Positions 55,017 through 64,000 of a stretch of DNA of 64,000 nt are shown piece by piece. The notes under the pieces were generated by a model, which worked only from the letters and a program-made list of their open reading frames with translations, did not search any database and was not told the origin of the DNA. Origin of the DNA: Bacteroidota bacterium (GTDB taxonomy: Bacteria > Bacteroidota > Bacteroidia > Bacteroidales > F082); assembly GCA_009773165.1 (NCBI GenBank), contig WOUZ01000007.1, positions 124,001 through 188,000 on the forward strand, written 5' to 3'. Both the position numbers and the translations under genes were made by a program. Positions within the stretch are counted from its first letter, which is position 1. Every line of letters begins with the position of its first letter.

Positions 55017-57224
55017 TTAGAACCAATAACCAATATTAATAAATGTTCCCAATCCCTTACTGCGATTACCTCCCATGAGGGTTAACTCAACAGGACCAAC
55101 AAAACTCTCATACCCGAACGTTACTCCATAACCAACAAGGATTTCTGGTTGATGAAATATATCTTCAAAATCCAGGGTTATAATTCCCAGGTCAATTTTT
55201 GGTGTGATATAGAACTTGTCAAAAATCTGATACTGCCACGCGTTGTGTAACGAAACCTCATTCAAACCTCCTTGCTCAACAAAGCGATGACCGATGAATG
55301 GGATAAAACCTTCAAGATAATTGAAGTAAGATTGCCCTCCTAGATAAAACCAATGAGCTAATGGGATAACTCCATCTCTGAAAGTCAAACCGGCAGTCAA
55401 TCCAATTTTATAGGTACTTTTATTTGTTACCGGTAAATTCTTTTGATAATTAAAGGCGAAAATTAATGCATTGGAACTAAAAACATCAAGGGAATCGTTT
55501 GACAGAGGCAATAAATGCTTTATCGTAAAATTCATTTTACTTCCTTTAGTTGAAAAATGATTCTTATTAAAACTATCAATCGCCCAGCTGGCACCAGAAA
55601 CAAGATGCGCATCAAAGTTACGGTCAAAAAGAGGGTTTCCAAAACCACTTCTTAAACTATTGGTTTCAAGACGTGTTCCAACACGAAGTCGCATCGTATT
55701 TTTAAAGGTCCATTGGGCAAAAGCACCAAAACTGTATAGGTTAAATTTGAATATATCACCGATGTTATCCCCGTCATAAATTTTCAACTCCAGATTCAGT
55801 CCAGAAGCATGCAATCCATATCCAATCTTTTTCCCACGATCAACAAGAAAAAGTCCCCGAAACTGTGGATTCTCTCCCAGATTGATGTCGGCAAAAATTT
55901 TGGAACCTTTAACTAAAACATTCTTGAAAGTTGCATTAAGTAATAATCCTACTTTATAATCTGAATCATAATGTATACCTACTCCAAATAAACCTGAGCT
56001 TGATTCAGTAATCTCAAAAACCAAGCCTGCGCCAAGTTCATTTGGCACAAAATAATAATTGATTAGTTCAAAAAAGCCACTTCCATAAGCTCTTTTCATC
56101 GACTCGTCTACCTCATCGAGATGTACCCAGGTCATAGGTTTAATTCCCAATGCACCATCAAGGTATTCTTTAGACACCCGTTTCAAGCCTTCATACCTGA
56201 ATTGGGTGATAAAAATCGAATCAACTGGTGTTGCATTCAAAATTCGGGGTATTCGGGGACGAATATTATTTATTGAATCAGCAAGTCGTTTTAATTGAGG
56301 CAATTGCGCTCTCGCTGCATCTTCACCTCGTTTGATGAGTGTATCATAATCGTTAAAACTCATCATGTCATAACCTTCAAGATCGGGTTTGATATAATAA
56401 TCGGTAAGCCTTATAGCATTCTCGTTTGATTCAACTCTATAAAAGGAAGTCACCTGATCTAAAACTTTGATGATGGAATTGATATTCTCAACTTTGTGCA
56501 AACCAGTTTGAACATCAACACCAACTATCAAATCCATTCCTTCTTTTTTAACTTCTTCCACAGGAAAATTATTGATAACTCCCCCATCAACCAATATGTT
56601 CCCATCAATGTCAACAGGGACAAAATAACTGGGTATTGACATACTTGCCCGCACTGCCTTGTGCAAAACACCTTTATTCAAAATGACGTTTGCGCCATCC
56701 CCCAGATTGGTTCCGATACATAAAAATGGAACCGGAAGTTTACTAAAATCTTGCGTTTTATATGCAGGACTCAAGTACCTGGCGAGTAATAAGTCCACCA
56801 TTTGTCCGCTGTGTAATCCAGTTTTGATCTTAACCTTTTTTTCAACGATTGGAAATGTCATTAAAAAACGGTCAGAATTTTGTTTTTCTTCGATAGGAAT
56901 GTATCTGCGTTCGATTTTATCATTCATCAGGAAATCCCAATTCTGATTTCTTACAATCTTTTCCATGGTATCAGGATGATAACCAAGGGCATACAAGCTG
57001 CCAAAAATACTTCCCATACTTGTGCCGCTCACATAATCAAACTGCAGCCCGGCCTCCTCAAAAACCCGGATCGCACCAATGTGTGCAAATCCCTTTGCTC
57101 CTCCTCCACTCAAAACCAAACCAAGCTTTGGATCAGTTGCACGAGGTCTTGTCTGAGAAAATGATGTTTCTGAAAATAAAAAAAGTGTGAGCAGACAAGC
57201 GATAGTTATAAATCTGACGCTCAT
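55017..57224 (-). CDS. patatin-like phospholipase fused to an outer-membrane barrel (PlpD-like)
   Basis: A 735-residue exported protein. The signal peptide (about 1-23) is followed by a patatin domain (about 33-310) with oxyanion GGGAKG (40-45), the nucleophile Ser in GTSMG (S69) and the catalytic Asp in DGG (D213). A POTRA-like segment (about 330-400) and a 16-strand BamA/FhaC-like barrel make up the C-terminus. This is the architecture of type Vd autotransporters, so the phospholipase may be displayed at the cell surface; in Bacteroidetes its release has not been shown here. It is 3 nt before pyrH. Confidence 0.92.
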   Translation of the reverse strand: MSVRFITIACLLTLFLFSETSFSQTRPRATDPKLGLVLSGGGAKGFAHIGAIRVFEEAGLQFDYVSGTSMGSIFGSLYALGYHPDTMEKIVRNQNWDFLMNDKIERRYIPIEEKQNSDRFLMTFPIVEKKVKIKTGLHSGQMVDLLLARYLSPAYKTQDFSKLPVPFLCIGTNLGDGANVILNKGVLHKAVRASMSIPSYFVPVDIDGNILVDGGVINNFPVEEVKKEGMDLIVGVDVQTGLHKVENINSIIKVLDQVTSFYRVESNENAIRLTDYYIKPDLEGYDMMSFNDYDTLIKRGEDAARAQLPQLKRLADSINNIRPRIPRILNATPVDSIFITQFRYEGLKRVSKEYLDGALGIKPMTWVHLDEVDESMKRAYGSGFFELINYYFVPNELGAGLVFEITESSSGLFGVGIHYDSDYKVGLLLNATFKNVLVKGSKIFADINLGENPQFRGLFLVDRGKKIGYGLHASGLNLELKIYDGDNIGDIFKFNLYSFGAFAQWTFKNTMRLRVGTRLETNSLRSGFGNPLFDRNFDAHLVSGASWAIDSFNKNHFSTKGSKMNFTIKHLLPLSNDSLDVFSSNALIFAFNYQKNLPVTNKSTYKIGLTAGLTFRDGVIPLAHWFYLGGQSYFNYLEGFIPFIGHRFVEQGGLNEVSLHNAWQYQIFDKFYITPKIDLGIITLDFEDIFHQPEILVGYGVTFGYESFVGPVELTLMGGNRSKGLGTFINIGYWF

Positions 57225-57237
57225 AACTAGTTATTTT

Positions 57238-57660
57238 TTAAAATTTTGGCTCAAAGGAAAGATAATCTCTGTTAATCCGCCTAAACCCAACAAAAACTGT
57301 TTTGGATTCACCATAAAGAAAGCTATTGACATTGATCTCATAGGTAAAACCCCCAGCCAAACCTACAGTATCAGTCAAATTTACAAAATAATATCCTGTA
57401 TCATTCTTCATTGAAACAGTTTGTCTTCCATCACCGATGCGTTCAATCTGCCACACAAGGCTATCAGCGAAAGTAACTTTTGCTACTTTTTGACCTACAG
57501 AAAGGTTGTTGAAGAGTATAAGAAAGTCATCGGGTGGATTAACAATATCCTGTGTATACACATAAGCAGGTCTGTCATCTCCTTCTATTTTCTTTGTATT
57601 ACAGGATACAAAAGTCAATAAAACGCTGATTAAAACAAGAAAAACAAACCTTTTCATCAT
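57238..57660 (-). CDS. small lipoprotein of unknown function
   Basis: A 140-residue protein with a lipoprotein signal (LLTFVSC, Cys about 20) and a beta-rich mature part with no recognised motif. It precedes the patatin-barrel gene by 13 nt and is probably the first gene of that operon. A second in-frame Met is residue 2. I do not recognise the family. Confidence 0.75.
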   Translation of the reverse strand: MMKRFVFLVLISVLLTFVSCNTKKIEGDDRPAYVYTQDIVNPPDDFLILFNNLSVGQKVAKVTFADSLVWQIERIGDGRQTVSMKNDTGYYFVNLTDTVGLAGGFTYEINVNSFLYGESKTVFVGFRRINRDYLSFEPKF

Positions 57661-57739
57661 TTAAAATTTAACTTGAAATTATATTACATGAAAAAAGACA
57701 TGTGTATCAAAAATGTTTCAGGCACTAAAATACAACAAA

Positions 57740-60700
57740 TCAGTCCTCTCCGAGCATTTTACCATGACAATTTTTATATTTCTTTCCACTCCCGCAAGGA
57801 CATGGCTCATTGCGTCCAACTTTTTTCTCGGCAATGACAGGCTGTGTAACTTCTTTTTGCTGGGTATTACTGTGTGCCTGCGATAATAAATCTGAGCGTT
57901 CCTCTTTAATCTTACTTCGATCGATACCTTTTGCTCGCTGAGCTTCTCTTACATTGGATGAATCCTGAATAGGAATATCAGCACGCATCAGGAATGAAAT
58001 AACTTCTTTGTTAATCCGCTGAATCATATTCTTGAAAAGCTGAAATGATTCGAATTTATAGATCAAAAGAGGATCCTTTTGTTCGTAAGTTGCATTTTGA
58101 ACTGACTGTTTCAAATCATCCAATTCACGTAAATGCTCCTTCCACGACTCATCGATTAGTGCCAGGGAGATGCTTTTTTCGATCGAAAGCGTCACCTCAC
58201 GCGCTCCATTGTCCATTGCCCGCTTCAGGTTAACAACAATCTGCATCCCCTTATGCCCGTCGGTAATAGGTATGGCAATGTTTTCGTATTGTTTCTGACG
58301 CTCAAAAACATCGGCAATAACAGGCATGGTCTTTTCACCAATTCTACGTGTTTTATCTTTATAAGAAGTTCCAGCCTTGGCAAAGAGCTGTTCATTAAGC
58401 GTTTCTGTTTTCGAATCAAAGAAGGTGTCTTCATTAAACGGAGGCTCCATTCCCATACTTTTAAGTACCGCCATCCTGAATCCTTCAAAGTCGCGCTGCT
58501 GCTGGTACTCATTGATAAGATTCTCACCCAGATCGAACAACATATTGGAGATATCTACCGAAAGACGCTCACCAAACAATGCATGGTGACGCTTTTTGTA
58601 AATAACTTCACGCTGAGCGTTCATAACATCATCATATTCCAGCAACCGTTTACGTGTTCCAAAGTTATTCTCTTCAACTTTTTTCTGTGCTCTTTCGATT
58701 GATTTAGTGATCATCGAGTGCTGAATCACTTCTCCTTCTTTTAAGCCCAAACGGTCCATGAGACCTGCTATACGACCCGAGCCAAACATACGCATGAGTT
58801 CATCCTCAAGCGAAACAAAAAACTGAGTACTTCCCGGATCGCCTTGTCGTCCAGAACGACCTCTGAGCTGTCGGTCAACACGTCGCGACTCGTGACGCTC
58901 CGTACCGATGATTGCCAAACCACCTGCTTCTTTTACGCCTGCACCTAATTTGATGTCGGTACCACGACCAGCCATATTGGTAGCAATAGTAACCACCCCT
59001 GCCTGTCCGGCCTCTCGTACAATCTGTGCTTCACGCTGGTGCAATTTGGCATTCAACACATTGTGCTCAACACCTTTACGTTGTAACATACGGCTCAAAA
59101 GCTCCGATGTTTCAACAGATGTAGTACCAACAAGTACAGGACGTTTTGCTTCAACCAATGAAATGATTTCATCAATTACTGCGTTAAATTTCTCGCGTTT
59201 TGTCCGGTAAACCAAATCTTCACGGTCTTTACGGGAAATTGGCTTATTTGTAGGAATTACCACAACATCCAGCTTGTAAATATCCCAAAACTCACCCGCT
59301 TCCGTTTCAGCTGTACCAGTCATACCCGAGAGCTTGCCATACATCCTGAAATAATTTTGCAAGGTGATAGTTGCATAAGTTTGAGTGGCTGCTTCAACTT
59401 TTACATTCTCCTTAGCTTCAATGGCTTGATGTAACCCGTCGGAATAACGCCGACCTTCCATAATACGACCAGTCTGCTCGTCAACAATCTTAATTTTATT
59501 TTCAATAATTACATACTCTACATCTTTTTCAAAAAGTGTATAGGCCTTAAGTAATTGATGCACAGTGTGTAAACGCTCAGATTTAACTCCAAAATTACGA
59601 ATCAGGTCACTTTTTCTTTCAAGCATAACCGATTCGCTCAATTGTTGGCGCTCAATATCAGCAATCTCTGCTCCCACATCCGGAAGGATAAAAAAGCCTG
59701 GTTCGTTGTAAGAAGCCGATAAAAGGTCAATCCCTTTCTCAGTAAGTTCCACAGAATTATGCTTCTCATCAATAACAAAAAACAACTCATCATCAATCAC
59801 ATGCATATTTTTTGCCTGTTCCTGCAGGTAAAAACTCTCCGTTTTTTGCATCAGGCTACGCATTCCTTCCTCGCTTAAAAACTTGATCAATGCATTATTT
59901 TTAGGCAAACCTCTGTAGGCTCTGAATAGCAAATCACCTCCTCTTTTTTCATCGGCCGATTTTGGTCCTTGCAAGAGTTTTTTTGATTCAGCAAGAATAC
60001 TACTGACAAGGGTCTTCTGGGCATTGTAAAGTTTGGTTACGTCAGGTTTAAGTACGTCAAACTCCTGATGATCTCCTTTTGGAGTTGGACCACTGATAAT
60101 CAATGGCGTACGTGCATCATCAATTAATACAGAGTCGACCTCATCCACGATAGCATAATGGTGCTTGCGCTGAACCAACTCATCAGGATTACCTGTCATA
60201 TTGTCACGGAGATAATCAAAACCAAACTCATTATTGGTTCCATATGTAATATCTGACAAGTATGCTTTTCTCCTGGAAATCGAATTTGGTTCATGCTTGT
60301 CGATACAATCAACAGTAAGCCCAAGAAAATTATATAAAACACCCATCCATTCCGAGTCACGTTTGGCCAGGTAATCGTTAACGGTTACAACGTGTACTCC
60401 TTTGCCTGCCAATGCGTTAAGATATACCGGCAATGTAGCAACGAGTGTTTTTCCTTCTCCGGTTGCCATTTCTGATATTTTACCCTGATGCAGAACGATA
60501 CCTCCAATAAACTGAACATCGTAATGAACCATATCCCATCGGATCATGTTTCCACCTGCCATCCAACTTGAGCTATAGATTGCCTTGTTATCTTTTATTG
60601 TAACAAAATCATGCACAGCTGCCAGGTTTCTGTCAAGATCAGTGGCTGTTGCTTCAACAAAGTCGTTATTTTTGAAAAGAGAAGCGGCTGCTTTCATTAC

Positions 60701-61039
60701 AGCAAACGCTTCAGGGAGTAGTTCGCTGAGCTTTGCTTCCGTTTTTTCGTATTGCAATTTCTCCAGCTTATCTATCTGATTATAAAGCTTTTCCTTTTCG
60801 TTGGGTTCAAGATCAAACTGATCTTCCAATTGCTGTTTTAACCTGGCGATCTCCGATTCTTCGCTGACGATTGCTTCACGGATTTGATTTTTGAAATAGT
60901 TTGTTTTTGCCCTTAATTCGTCCACAGAAAGCATACTGATAGTGGAATAGGCAGCAATTGTTTGCTCCAATAAAGGTTGAATGGCTTTTAAATCTCTGGA
61001 AGCTTTATCTCCGAATAATTTCTTAAAAAAACTTAGCAT
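57740..61039 (-). CDS. secA: preprotein translocase ATPase SecA
   Basis: Drives proteins through SecYEG. It has 1099 residues, longer than E. coli SecA, as is usual in Bacteroidetes. Visible motifs include Walker A ATGEGKTL (about 195), [19 protein letters not shown], the helicase II motif [10 protein letters not shown] and the C-terminal Zn-binding tail [18 protein letters not shown]. The start at 61039 ([12 protein letters not shown]) is preferred over a Met 14 residues earlier because it matches the family N-terminus. A -7 box at 61112 precedes it. Confidence 0.97.
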   Translation of the reverse strand: MLSFFKKLFGDKASRDLKAIQPLLEQTIAAYSTISMLSVDELRAKTNYFKNQIREAIVSEESEIARLKQQLEDQFDLEPNEKEKLYNQIDKLEKLQYEKTEAKLSELLPEAFAVMKAAASLFKNNDFVEATATDLDRNLAAVHDFVTIKDNKAIYSSSWMAGGNMIRWDMVHYDVQFIGGIVLHQGKISEMATGEGKTLVATLPVYLNALAGKGVHVVTVNDYLAKRDSEWMGVLYNFLGLTVDCIDKHEPNSISRRKAYLSDITYGTNNEFGFDYLRDNMTGNPDELVQRKHHYAIVDEVDSVLIDDARTPLIISGPTPKGDHQEFDVLKPDVTKLYNAQKTLVSSILAESKKLLQGPKSADEKRGGDLLFRAYRGLPKNNALIKFLSEEGMRSLMQKTESFYLQEQAKNMHVIDDELFFVIDEKHNSVELTEKGIDLLSASYNEPGFFILPDVGAEIADIERQQLSESVMLERKSDLIRNFGVKSERLHTVHQLLKAYTLFEKDVEYVIIENKIKIVDEQTGRIMEGRRYSDGLHQAIEAKENVKVEAATQTYATITLQNYFRMYGKLSGMTGTAETEAGEFWDIYKLDVVVIPTNKPISRKDREDLVYRTKREKFNAVIDEIISLVEAKRPVLVGTTSVETSELLSRMLQRKGVEHNVLNAKLHQREAQIVREAGQAGVVTIATNMAGRGTDIKLGAGVKEAGGLAIIGTERHESRRVDRQLRGRSGRQGDPGSTQFFVSLEDELMRMFGSGRIAGLMDRLGLKEGEVIQHSMITKSIERAQKKVEENNFGTRKRLLEYDDVMNAQREVIYKKRHHALFGERLSVDISNMLFDLGENLINEYQQQRDFEGFRMAVLKSMGMEPPFNEDTFFDSKTETLNEQLFAKAGTSYKDKTRRIGEKTMPVIADVFERQKQYENIAIPITDGHKGMQIVVNLKRAMDNGAREVTLSIEKSISLALIDESWKEHLRELDDLKQSVQNATYEQKDPLLIYKFESFQLFKNMIQRINKEVISFLMRADIPIQDSSNVREAQRAKGIDRSKIKEERSDLLSQAHSNTQQKEVTQPVIAEKKVGRNEPCPCGSGKKYKNCHGKMLGED

Positions 61040-61111
61040 GACTATAGAGGTAGTTAATAATTCAATTTTGAGTGAAGTCAATAATCATTCCGAAAATTAA
61101 CTAATTAGCTG

Positions 61112-61119
61112 CAAAATTA
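61112..61119 (-). promoter_or_regulatory. -7 box for secA
   Basis: CAAAATTA on the plus strand reads TAATTTTG on the minus strand, about 72 nt before the start codon at 61039. Confidence 0.5.
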
Positions 61120-61179
61120 CCATATTTTTCAACCCACCACAGAAAAGGAATTGTATTCTGTCAAAACATGAGATTGGAT

Positions 61180-62556
61180 TTATTCTCTTTTGAGCTGTTT
61201 AATCAACCGGCTGATGTGATATTCAAGATTTTGACTAACAGGAGGTGCAGGAGTCATAGCAATTCGTCCGTCAGGGAACAGCAGCACATATTCCGGAAAA
61301 ACTTTGATATTATATCGCTCATAAACAAGCATATCGTCTCCGGTATGAAAAAGTTGCCAGGTAAGTTTATTTGATGTCAGGAAATTCTCAGTTTCCTTGT
61401 ATGCGTCTTGTGTTGTAACGATCAACACGTTTATGTCAGTTCCAAACTTTTCAGTAATACCAGAAAAATCAAGTATTTCTTTCTTACAAACTTCGCAGTC
61501 ATTTTTTACAAAAAGAGCTACTACCAAAGACTTTAGTGGCATATTATGCGCGACAATTCCATTAGAGTCAAATAATTTTAATAAAGGAGACGGTGTGCCC
61601 GGTGTCAAGTAAGCTCTTTTCTTCAGAATATTTTCTGCAATGATTTTGTGCTGATTATAAGCTGATTGTGTTACTATTTGCTGAAGAACCCTGCTGATCG
61701 ATCCTGAGTAGAAGGCGGGGTTATAATAGTTGGCATTTAGGTGAAAAAGCAGCACCAACTCCCTGAACTGATCACTTTCAGTCATCAAAGGATCTGATAA
61801 AACCATCTTTTTCAATGCAACAAACCCTTGATTTACAGCTTCTACAAAATCATCAAAAGGAATTTGCTTCTTTCCGCTTGTAAAATAATCACCAAAATAT
61901 TGGTCAATCATTGCCATATACTCCGGGTTCTCATATTGAATGATTCTGGATTTAAAAAAGGCAGCATAGATTTGTTGAGGTGTCATTTTTTTTATTGCAG
62001 GGGCAAGGGAAGACACCTTGTAGAATTGATAATTTTGTAAAAATGGATCTATTGTTTTAGGCAAAGCATTTGATAGTGCCAATTGAAGACTATCTAAATA
62101 ACGAGCTTGTCCGAATCGTTGTATTTGATTGAAATACTTGATAACAAATGTATTATAAACAAAATTGATTGTTTCGTAATGCTTTTGAAGACCTGAATCT
62201 GTCGTTTTTTTCATCTCGATCACCATTGGCTGCGGGTCGAAATATGAGTTTTGATTTTCGGAAGTGACTGTAATTGCAACCTCATAATCAGCATTGGGTT
62301 TTAGGATGATGGGAACCCTATTCAGGCCAATTGCAATTTCCGCTAACTCAATTTTATTTATTTCGACGCTTATTTGAAAACTACCCTTAAAATCGGTTGA
62401 AGAAGTTGCCAGCACTTTTTCCAACCCTGAAACAAAGTCTTCTTTTACAATTATTCGGACAGGTTTTATCGGAGAAACTGAACTTCCCTTTATGGTAACA
62501 TTTTGAGAAACAACACCTAAATGTGTAAATAACAACAAAAAAACAAATAAACGCAT
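61180..62556 (-). CDS. exported thioredoxin-fold protein (TlpA-like)
   Basis: A 458-residue protein with a signal peptide (MRLFVFLLLFTHLGVVSQN). An N-terminal beta-sandwich-like region and a helical middle precede a C-terminal thioredoxin fold (about 325-455). That fold has the redox motif CEVC (in FVKNDCEVCKKEIL) and the cis-Pro stretch IKVFPEYVL. The architecture resembles periplasmic DUF4369/TlpA thiol-disulfide proteins. It lies 36 nt after coaD on the same strand and is probably co-transcribed. The redox partner is unknown. Confidence 0.85.
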   Translation of the reverse strand: MRLFVFLLLFTHLGVVSQNVTIKGSSVSPIKPVRIIVKEDFVSGLEKVLATSSTDFKGSFQISVEINKIELAEIAIGLNRVPIILKPNADYEVAITVTSENQNSYFDPQPMVIEMKKTTDSGLQKHYETINFVYNTFVIKYFNQIQRFGQARYLDSLQLALSNALPKTIDPFLQNYQFYKVSSLAPAIKKMTPQQIYAAFFKSRIIQYENPEYMAMIDQYFGDYFTSGKKQIPFDDFVEAVNQGFVALKKMVLSDPLMTESDQFRELVLLFHLNANYYNPAFYSGSISRVLQQIVTQSAYNQHKIIAENILKKRAYLTPGTPSPLLKLFDSNGIVAHNMPLKSLVVALFVKNDCEVCKKEILDFSGITEKFGTDINVLIVTTQDAYKETENFLTSNKLTWQLFHTGDDMLVYERYNIKVFPEYVLLFPDGRIAMTPAPPVSQNLEYHISRLIKQLKRE

Positions 62557-62592
62557 GTGGATTTCATTTGGTTACAAACGAATTATTTTCGT

Positions 62593-63054
62593 TTATAGTG
62601 TCAATTTGATTCCTTTTGGAATAAAGTTACTTACATCTCCTCCATTTCTAAAAACATCTCTGATGATGCTGGAGGTGATAGGAGTTAATTCCGGCGAAGT
62701 AAGCATAAAAACGGTTTCAACTTCAGGAGTAAGAATTTTATTTACCTGACCAATACCACGCTCGAACTCGAAATCTGCTGAAGTGCGTAATCCGCGTAAT
62801 ATATATCCAGCTTCTACTTTTTTACAAAAATCAACAGTAAGCCCCTCATACTCCATCACTTTAACTTTTGGAAAATCCCGAAACACTTCCTCGATCCATT
62901 GTTTACGAAACGAAGAGGGGAAAAAATAATTCTTTTGAGAATTATTACCAATGGCAATAATTATTTCATCAAATAAAGGCAAGGCTCTTTTCACAAGTGC
63001 CTCATGACCAAGTGTTACAGGATCAAACGAACCGGGGAAAACTGCTCTTTTCAT
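62593..63054 (-). CDS. coaD: phosphopantetheine adenylyltransferase
   Basis: A 153-residue enzyme (ATP + 4'-phosphopantetheine to dephospho-CoA + PPi), the penultimate step of coenzyme A synthesis. The nucleotidyltransferase motifs GSFDPVTLGH (HxGH-type) near the N-terminus and TPITSSIIRD near residue 125 are clear. The frame also has a Met three codons earlier; MKRAVFPGSFDP is the preferred start. Likely operon order: Nudix gene, coaD, TlpA-like gene. Confidence 0.96.
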   Translation of the reverse strand: MKRAVFPGSFDPVTLGHEALVKRALPLFDEIIIAIGNNSQKNYFFPSSFRKQWIEEVFRDFPKVKVMEYEGLTVDFCKKVEAGYILRGLRTSADFEFERGIGQVNKILTPEVETVFMLTSPELTPITSSIIRDVFRNGGDVSNFIPKGIKLTL

Positions 63055-63066
63055 ATATTTCAACTA

Positions 63067-63708
63067 TTAAATCTTTTCATGTTTTAAAGATGACAGGAGT
63101 AAATTTCCTAAAACTTCCTGCACCGAACGATATGACTGACTTAAAACAAATGGCATCTCGGCGTTTTCGATCCATTTTGATTGCGTAATACCTTCAGATA
63201 ATTGCGGTTTAGGCGATTTATTGCCAATATAAAACATTTCATACCAGCATGTGTGTTTCATGTACCAACTACCTTTCATGAAATAACAATGCCAGGTATC
63301 AGGCAATTTCATACCTACTTGCATATCGTTCAATCCCGTTTCTTCTTCAACCTCACGAAGGGCTGTCTGCAAATGAACTTCACCAGGATCAACATGTCCC
63401 TTAGGCAAATCCCAGAACTGATTCCGATAAATAAAGAGGATGTCACCTTTTTCATTTTTGACGACCCCACCTGCAGCTTCAACTTGTTTCATCGACGGCA
63501 CCCATGCACTAAAAAATAAATAGGGATTAGCTTCACTACTGATTATCAGATCGAAAGATATCAATCCCTTTAACCAATCAGTGATTAATGCAGAGGATGG
63601 GGGCATAAAATCAGCCGTTTTAAAAATGGGAAAAGATCCATTTCCCGACATTTCACTATCCTGATTTACCAGTGTAATACTTCTGCTTTCACAAAAAACT
63701 TTATACAT
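63067..63708 (-). CDS. Nudix hydrolase
   Basis: A 213-residue hydrolase of nucleoside diphosphate-linked compounds. The Nudix box is complete: G-H-V-D-P-G-E ... REVEEETGL at about residues 118-140. The N-terminus MYKVF is characteristic of Bacteroidetes homologues, so the start is set at 63708, three codons inside the longest frame. It is divergent from pyrE, whose ATG lies only 7 nt away, and its start overlaps the pyrE promoter's -7 box. Confidence 0.92.
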   Translation of the reverse strand: MYKVFCESRSITLVNQDSEMSGNGSFPIFKTADFMPPSSALITDWLKGLISFDLIISSEANPYLFFSAWVPSMKQVEAAGGVVKNEKGDILFIYRNQFWDLPKGHVDPGEVHLQTALREVEEETGLNDMQVGMKLPDTWHCYFMKGSWYMKHTCWYEMFYIGNKSPKPQLSEGITQSKWIENAEMPFVLSQSYRSVQEVLGNLLLSSLKHEKI

Positions 63709-63711
63709 TTG
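63704..63711 (+). promoter_or_regulatory. -7 box for pyrE
   Basis: TACATTTG matches TAnnTTTG and lies only 4 nt before the pyrE ATG at 63716, so the mRNA would be leaderless or nearly so. It covers the start codon of the Nudix gene on the other strand. Confidence 0.45.
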
Positions 63712-63715
63712 CTCC

Positions 63716-64000
63716 ATGAAAAATAATGATCAATCAACACTAGCCCTCGCAGGTTTTCTTTTGCAAATTAAAGCAATTAAACTCAATCCTGCCAAACCAT
63801 TTACCTGGGCATCAGGATTAAAAAGTCCGATTTACTGCGACAACCGTATTACGCTATCATATCCTAAAATACGCACACACATCCGACAGGAATTTGTACG
63901 TTTGATTCTCGAAAAATACGAAAAACCAGATGTTATTGTTGGTGTCGCTACCGGAGGAATTGCCCAGGGAGCGCTTGTAGCTCAGGAACTTGGACTTCCA
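63716..64000 (+). CDS. pyrE: orotate phosphoribosyltransferase, N-terminal part (3' end outside window)
   Basis: Transfers ribose phosphate from PRPP to orotate in pyrimidine synthesis. Ninety-five codons are visible before the window ends. The translation begins MKNNDQSTLALAGFLLQ and has the family motif KPFTWASGLKSPIYCDNR (residues about 28-45) and the start of the PRTase core with VIVGVATGGIAQGALVA. It starts 7 nt from the divergent Nudix start. Confidence 0.93.
   Translation, partial: MKNNDQSTLALAGFLLQIKAIKLNPAKPFTWASGLKSPIYCDNRITLSYPKIRTHIRQEFVRLILEKYEKPDVIVGVATGGIAQGALVAQELGLP

Noticed and set aside
58253-58702. 149-codon plus-strand frame inside secA
   Set aside because: It lies antisense to the conserved SecA C-terminal half, with no family similarity that I can see.

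Overview
The window looks like a chromosomal segment of an anaerobic, fermentative Bacteroidetes, probably of the Bacteroidales type. Evidence for this: at least eighteen gene starts are preceded by a TAnnTTTG -7 box; three secreted proteins end in type IX secretion (T9SS) sorting domains, two of type A and one CHU_C/type B; there is a TonB-dependent receptor with a carboxypeptidase-like N-terminal domain, many SPII lipoproteins, and DUF5686, DUF5687 and DUF4625 proteins. The DNA is moderately AT-rich and dense with genes. I see no tRNA, rRNA, CRISPR array, insertion sequence or prophage.

Layout. 1-9.8 kb: the C-terminal two thirds of pyruvate phosphate dikinase, a FucP-type sugar transporter, an EamA transporter, a YitT protein, a YugP-type zinc peptidase, a lipoprotein and a K+-dependent membrane pyrophosphatase. 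9.9-18.9 kb: a T9SS propeller-like protein, the carAB operon behind a leader terminator, hypA, and a large CHU_C protein. 19.3-29.7 kb: a hydrogen-metabolism island. It holds rex, an electron-bifurcating [FeFe]-hydrogenase (hydC, hydB, hydA), a sensory [FeFe]-hydrogenase with a PAS domain (hydS), a PP2C/SpoIIE-type phosphatase, hypB and a second rex. 29.7-36.5 kb: carbamate kinase, a secreted GH5 glycanase with CBM6 modules, bifunctional NAD(P)HX repair enzyme and a diheme peroxidase lipoprotein. 36.6-41.2 kb: a metal-uptake operon under a Fur/Zur-type regulator. 41.2-51.8 kb: an ABC exporter, an SRPBCC/GyrI protein, a PatB/MalY enzyme, a MazG-like protein, a DUF5687/ABC ATPase/DUF5686 cluster and a YtxH/holin-like pair. 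51.8-64 kb: frr, a GT-C glycosyltransferase, pyrH, a patatin-barrel protein, secA, a thioredoxin-fold protein, coaD, a Nudix hydrolase and the first 95 codons of pyrE.

The genes suggest sugar fermentation with H2 production, redox control by Rex (NADH/NAD+), pyrophosphate-based energy saving (PPDK plus HppA) and polysaccharide breakdown by T9SS-exported enzymes. The most interesting unit is the hydrogenase island. A catalytic bifurcating hydrogenase sits in one gene string with a putative H2 sensor that has alanine at the usual proton-transfer cysteine. The sensor is followed four bases later by a phosphatase with an unassigned C-terminal domain, and two different Rex repressors bracket the island. 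The nickel chaperones HypA and HypB lie beside it although no [NiFe] enzyme is present. Other points worth checking are a probable attenuator before carA, repeated operator-like elements before the Fur-family gene, and CRP-like and inverted-repeat elements before the GH5 gene.
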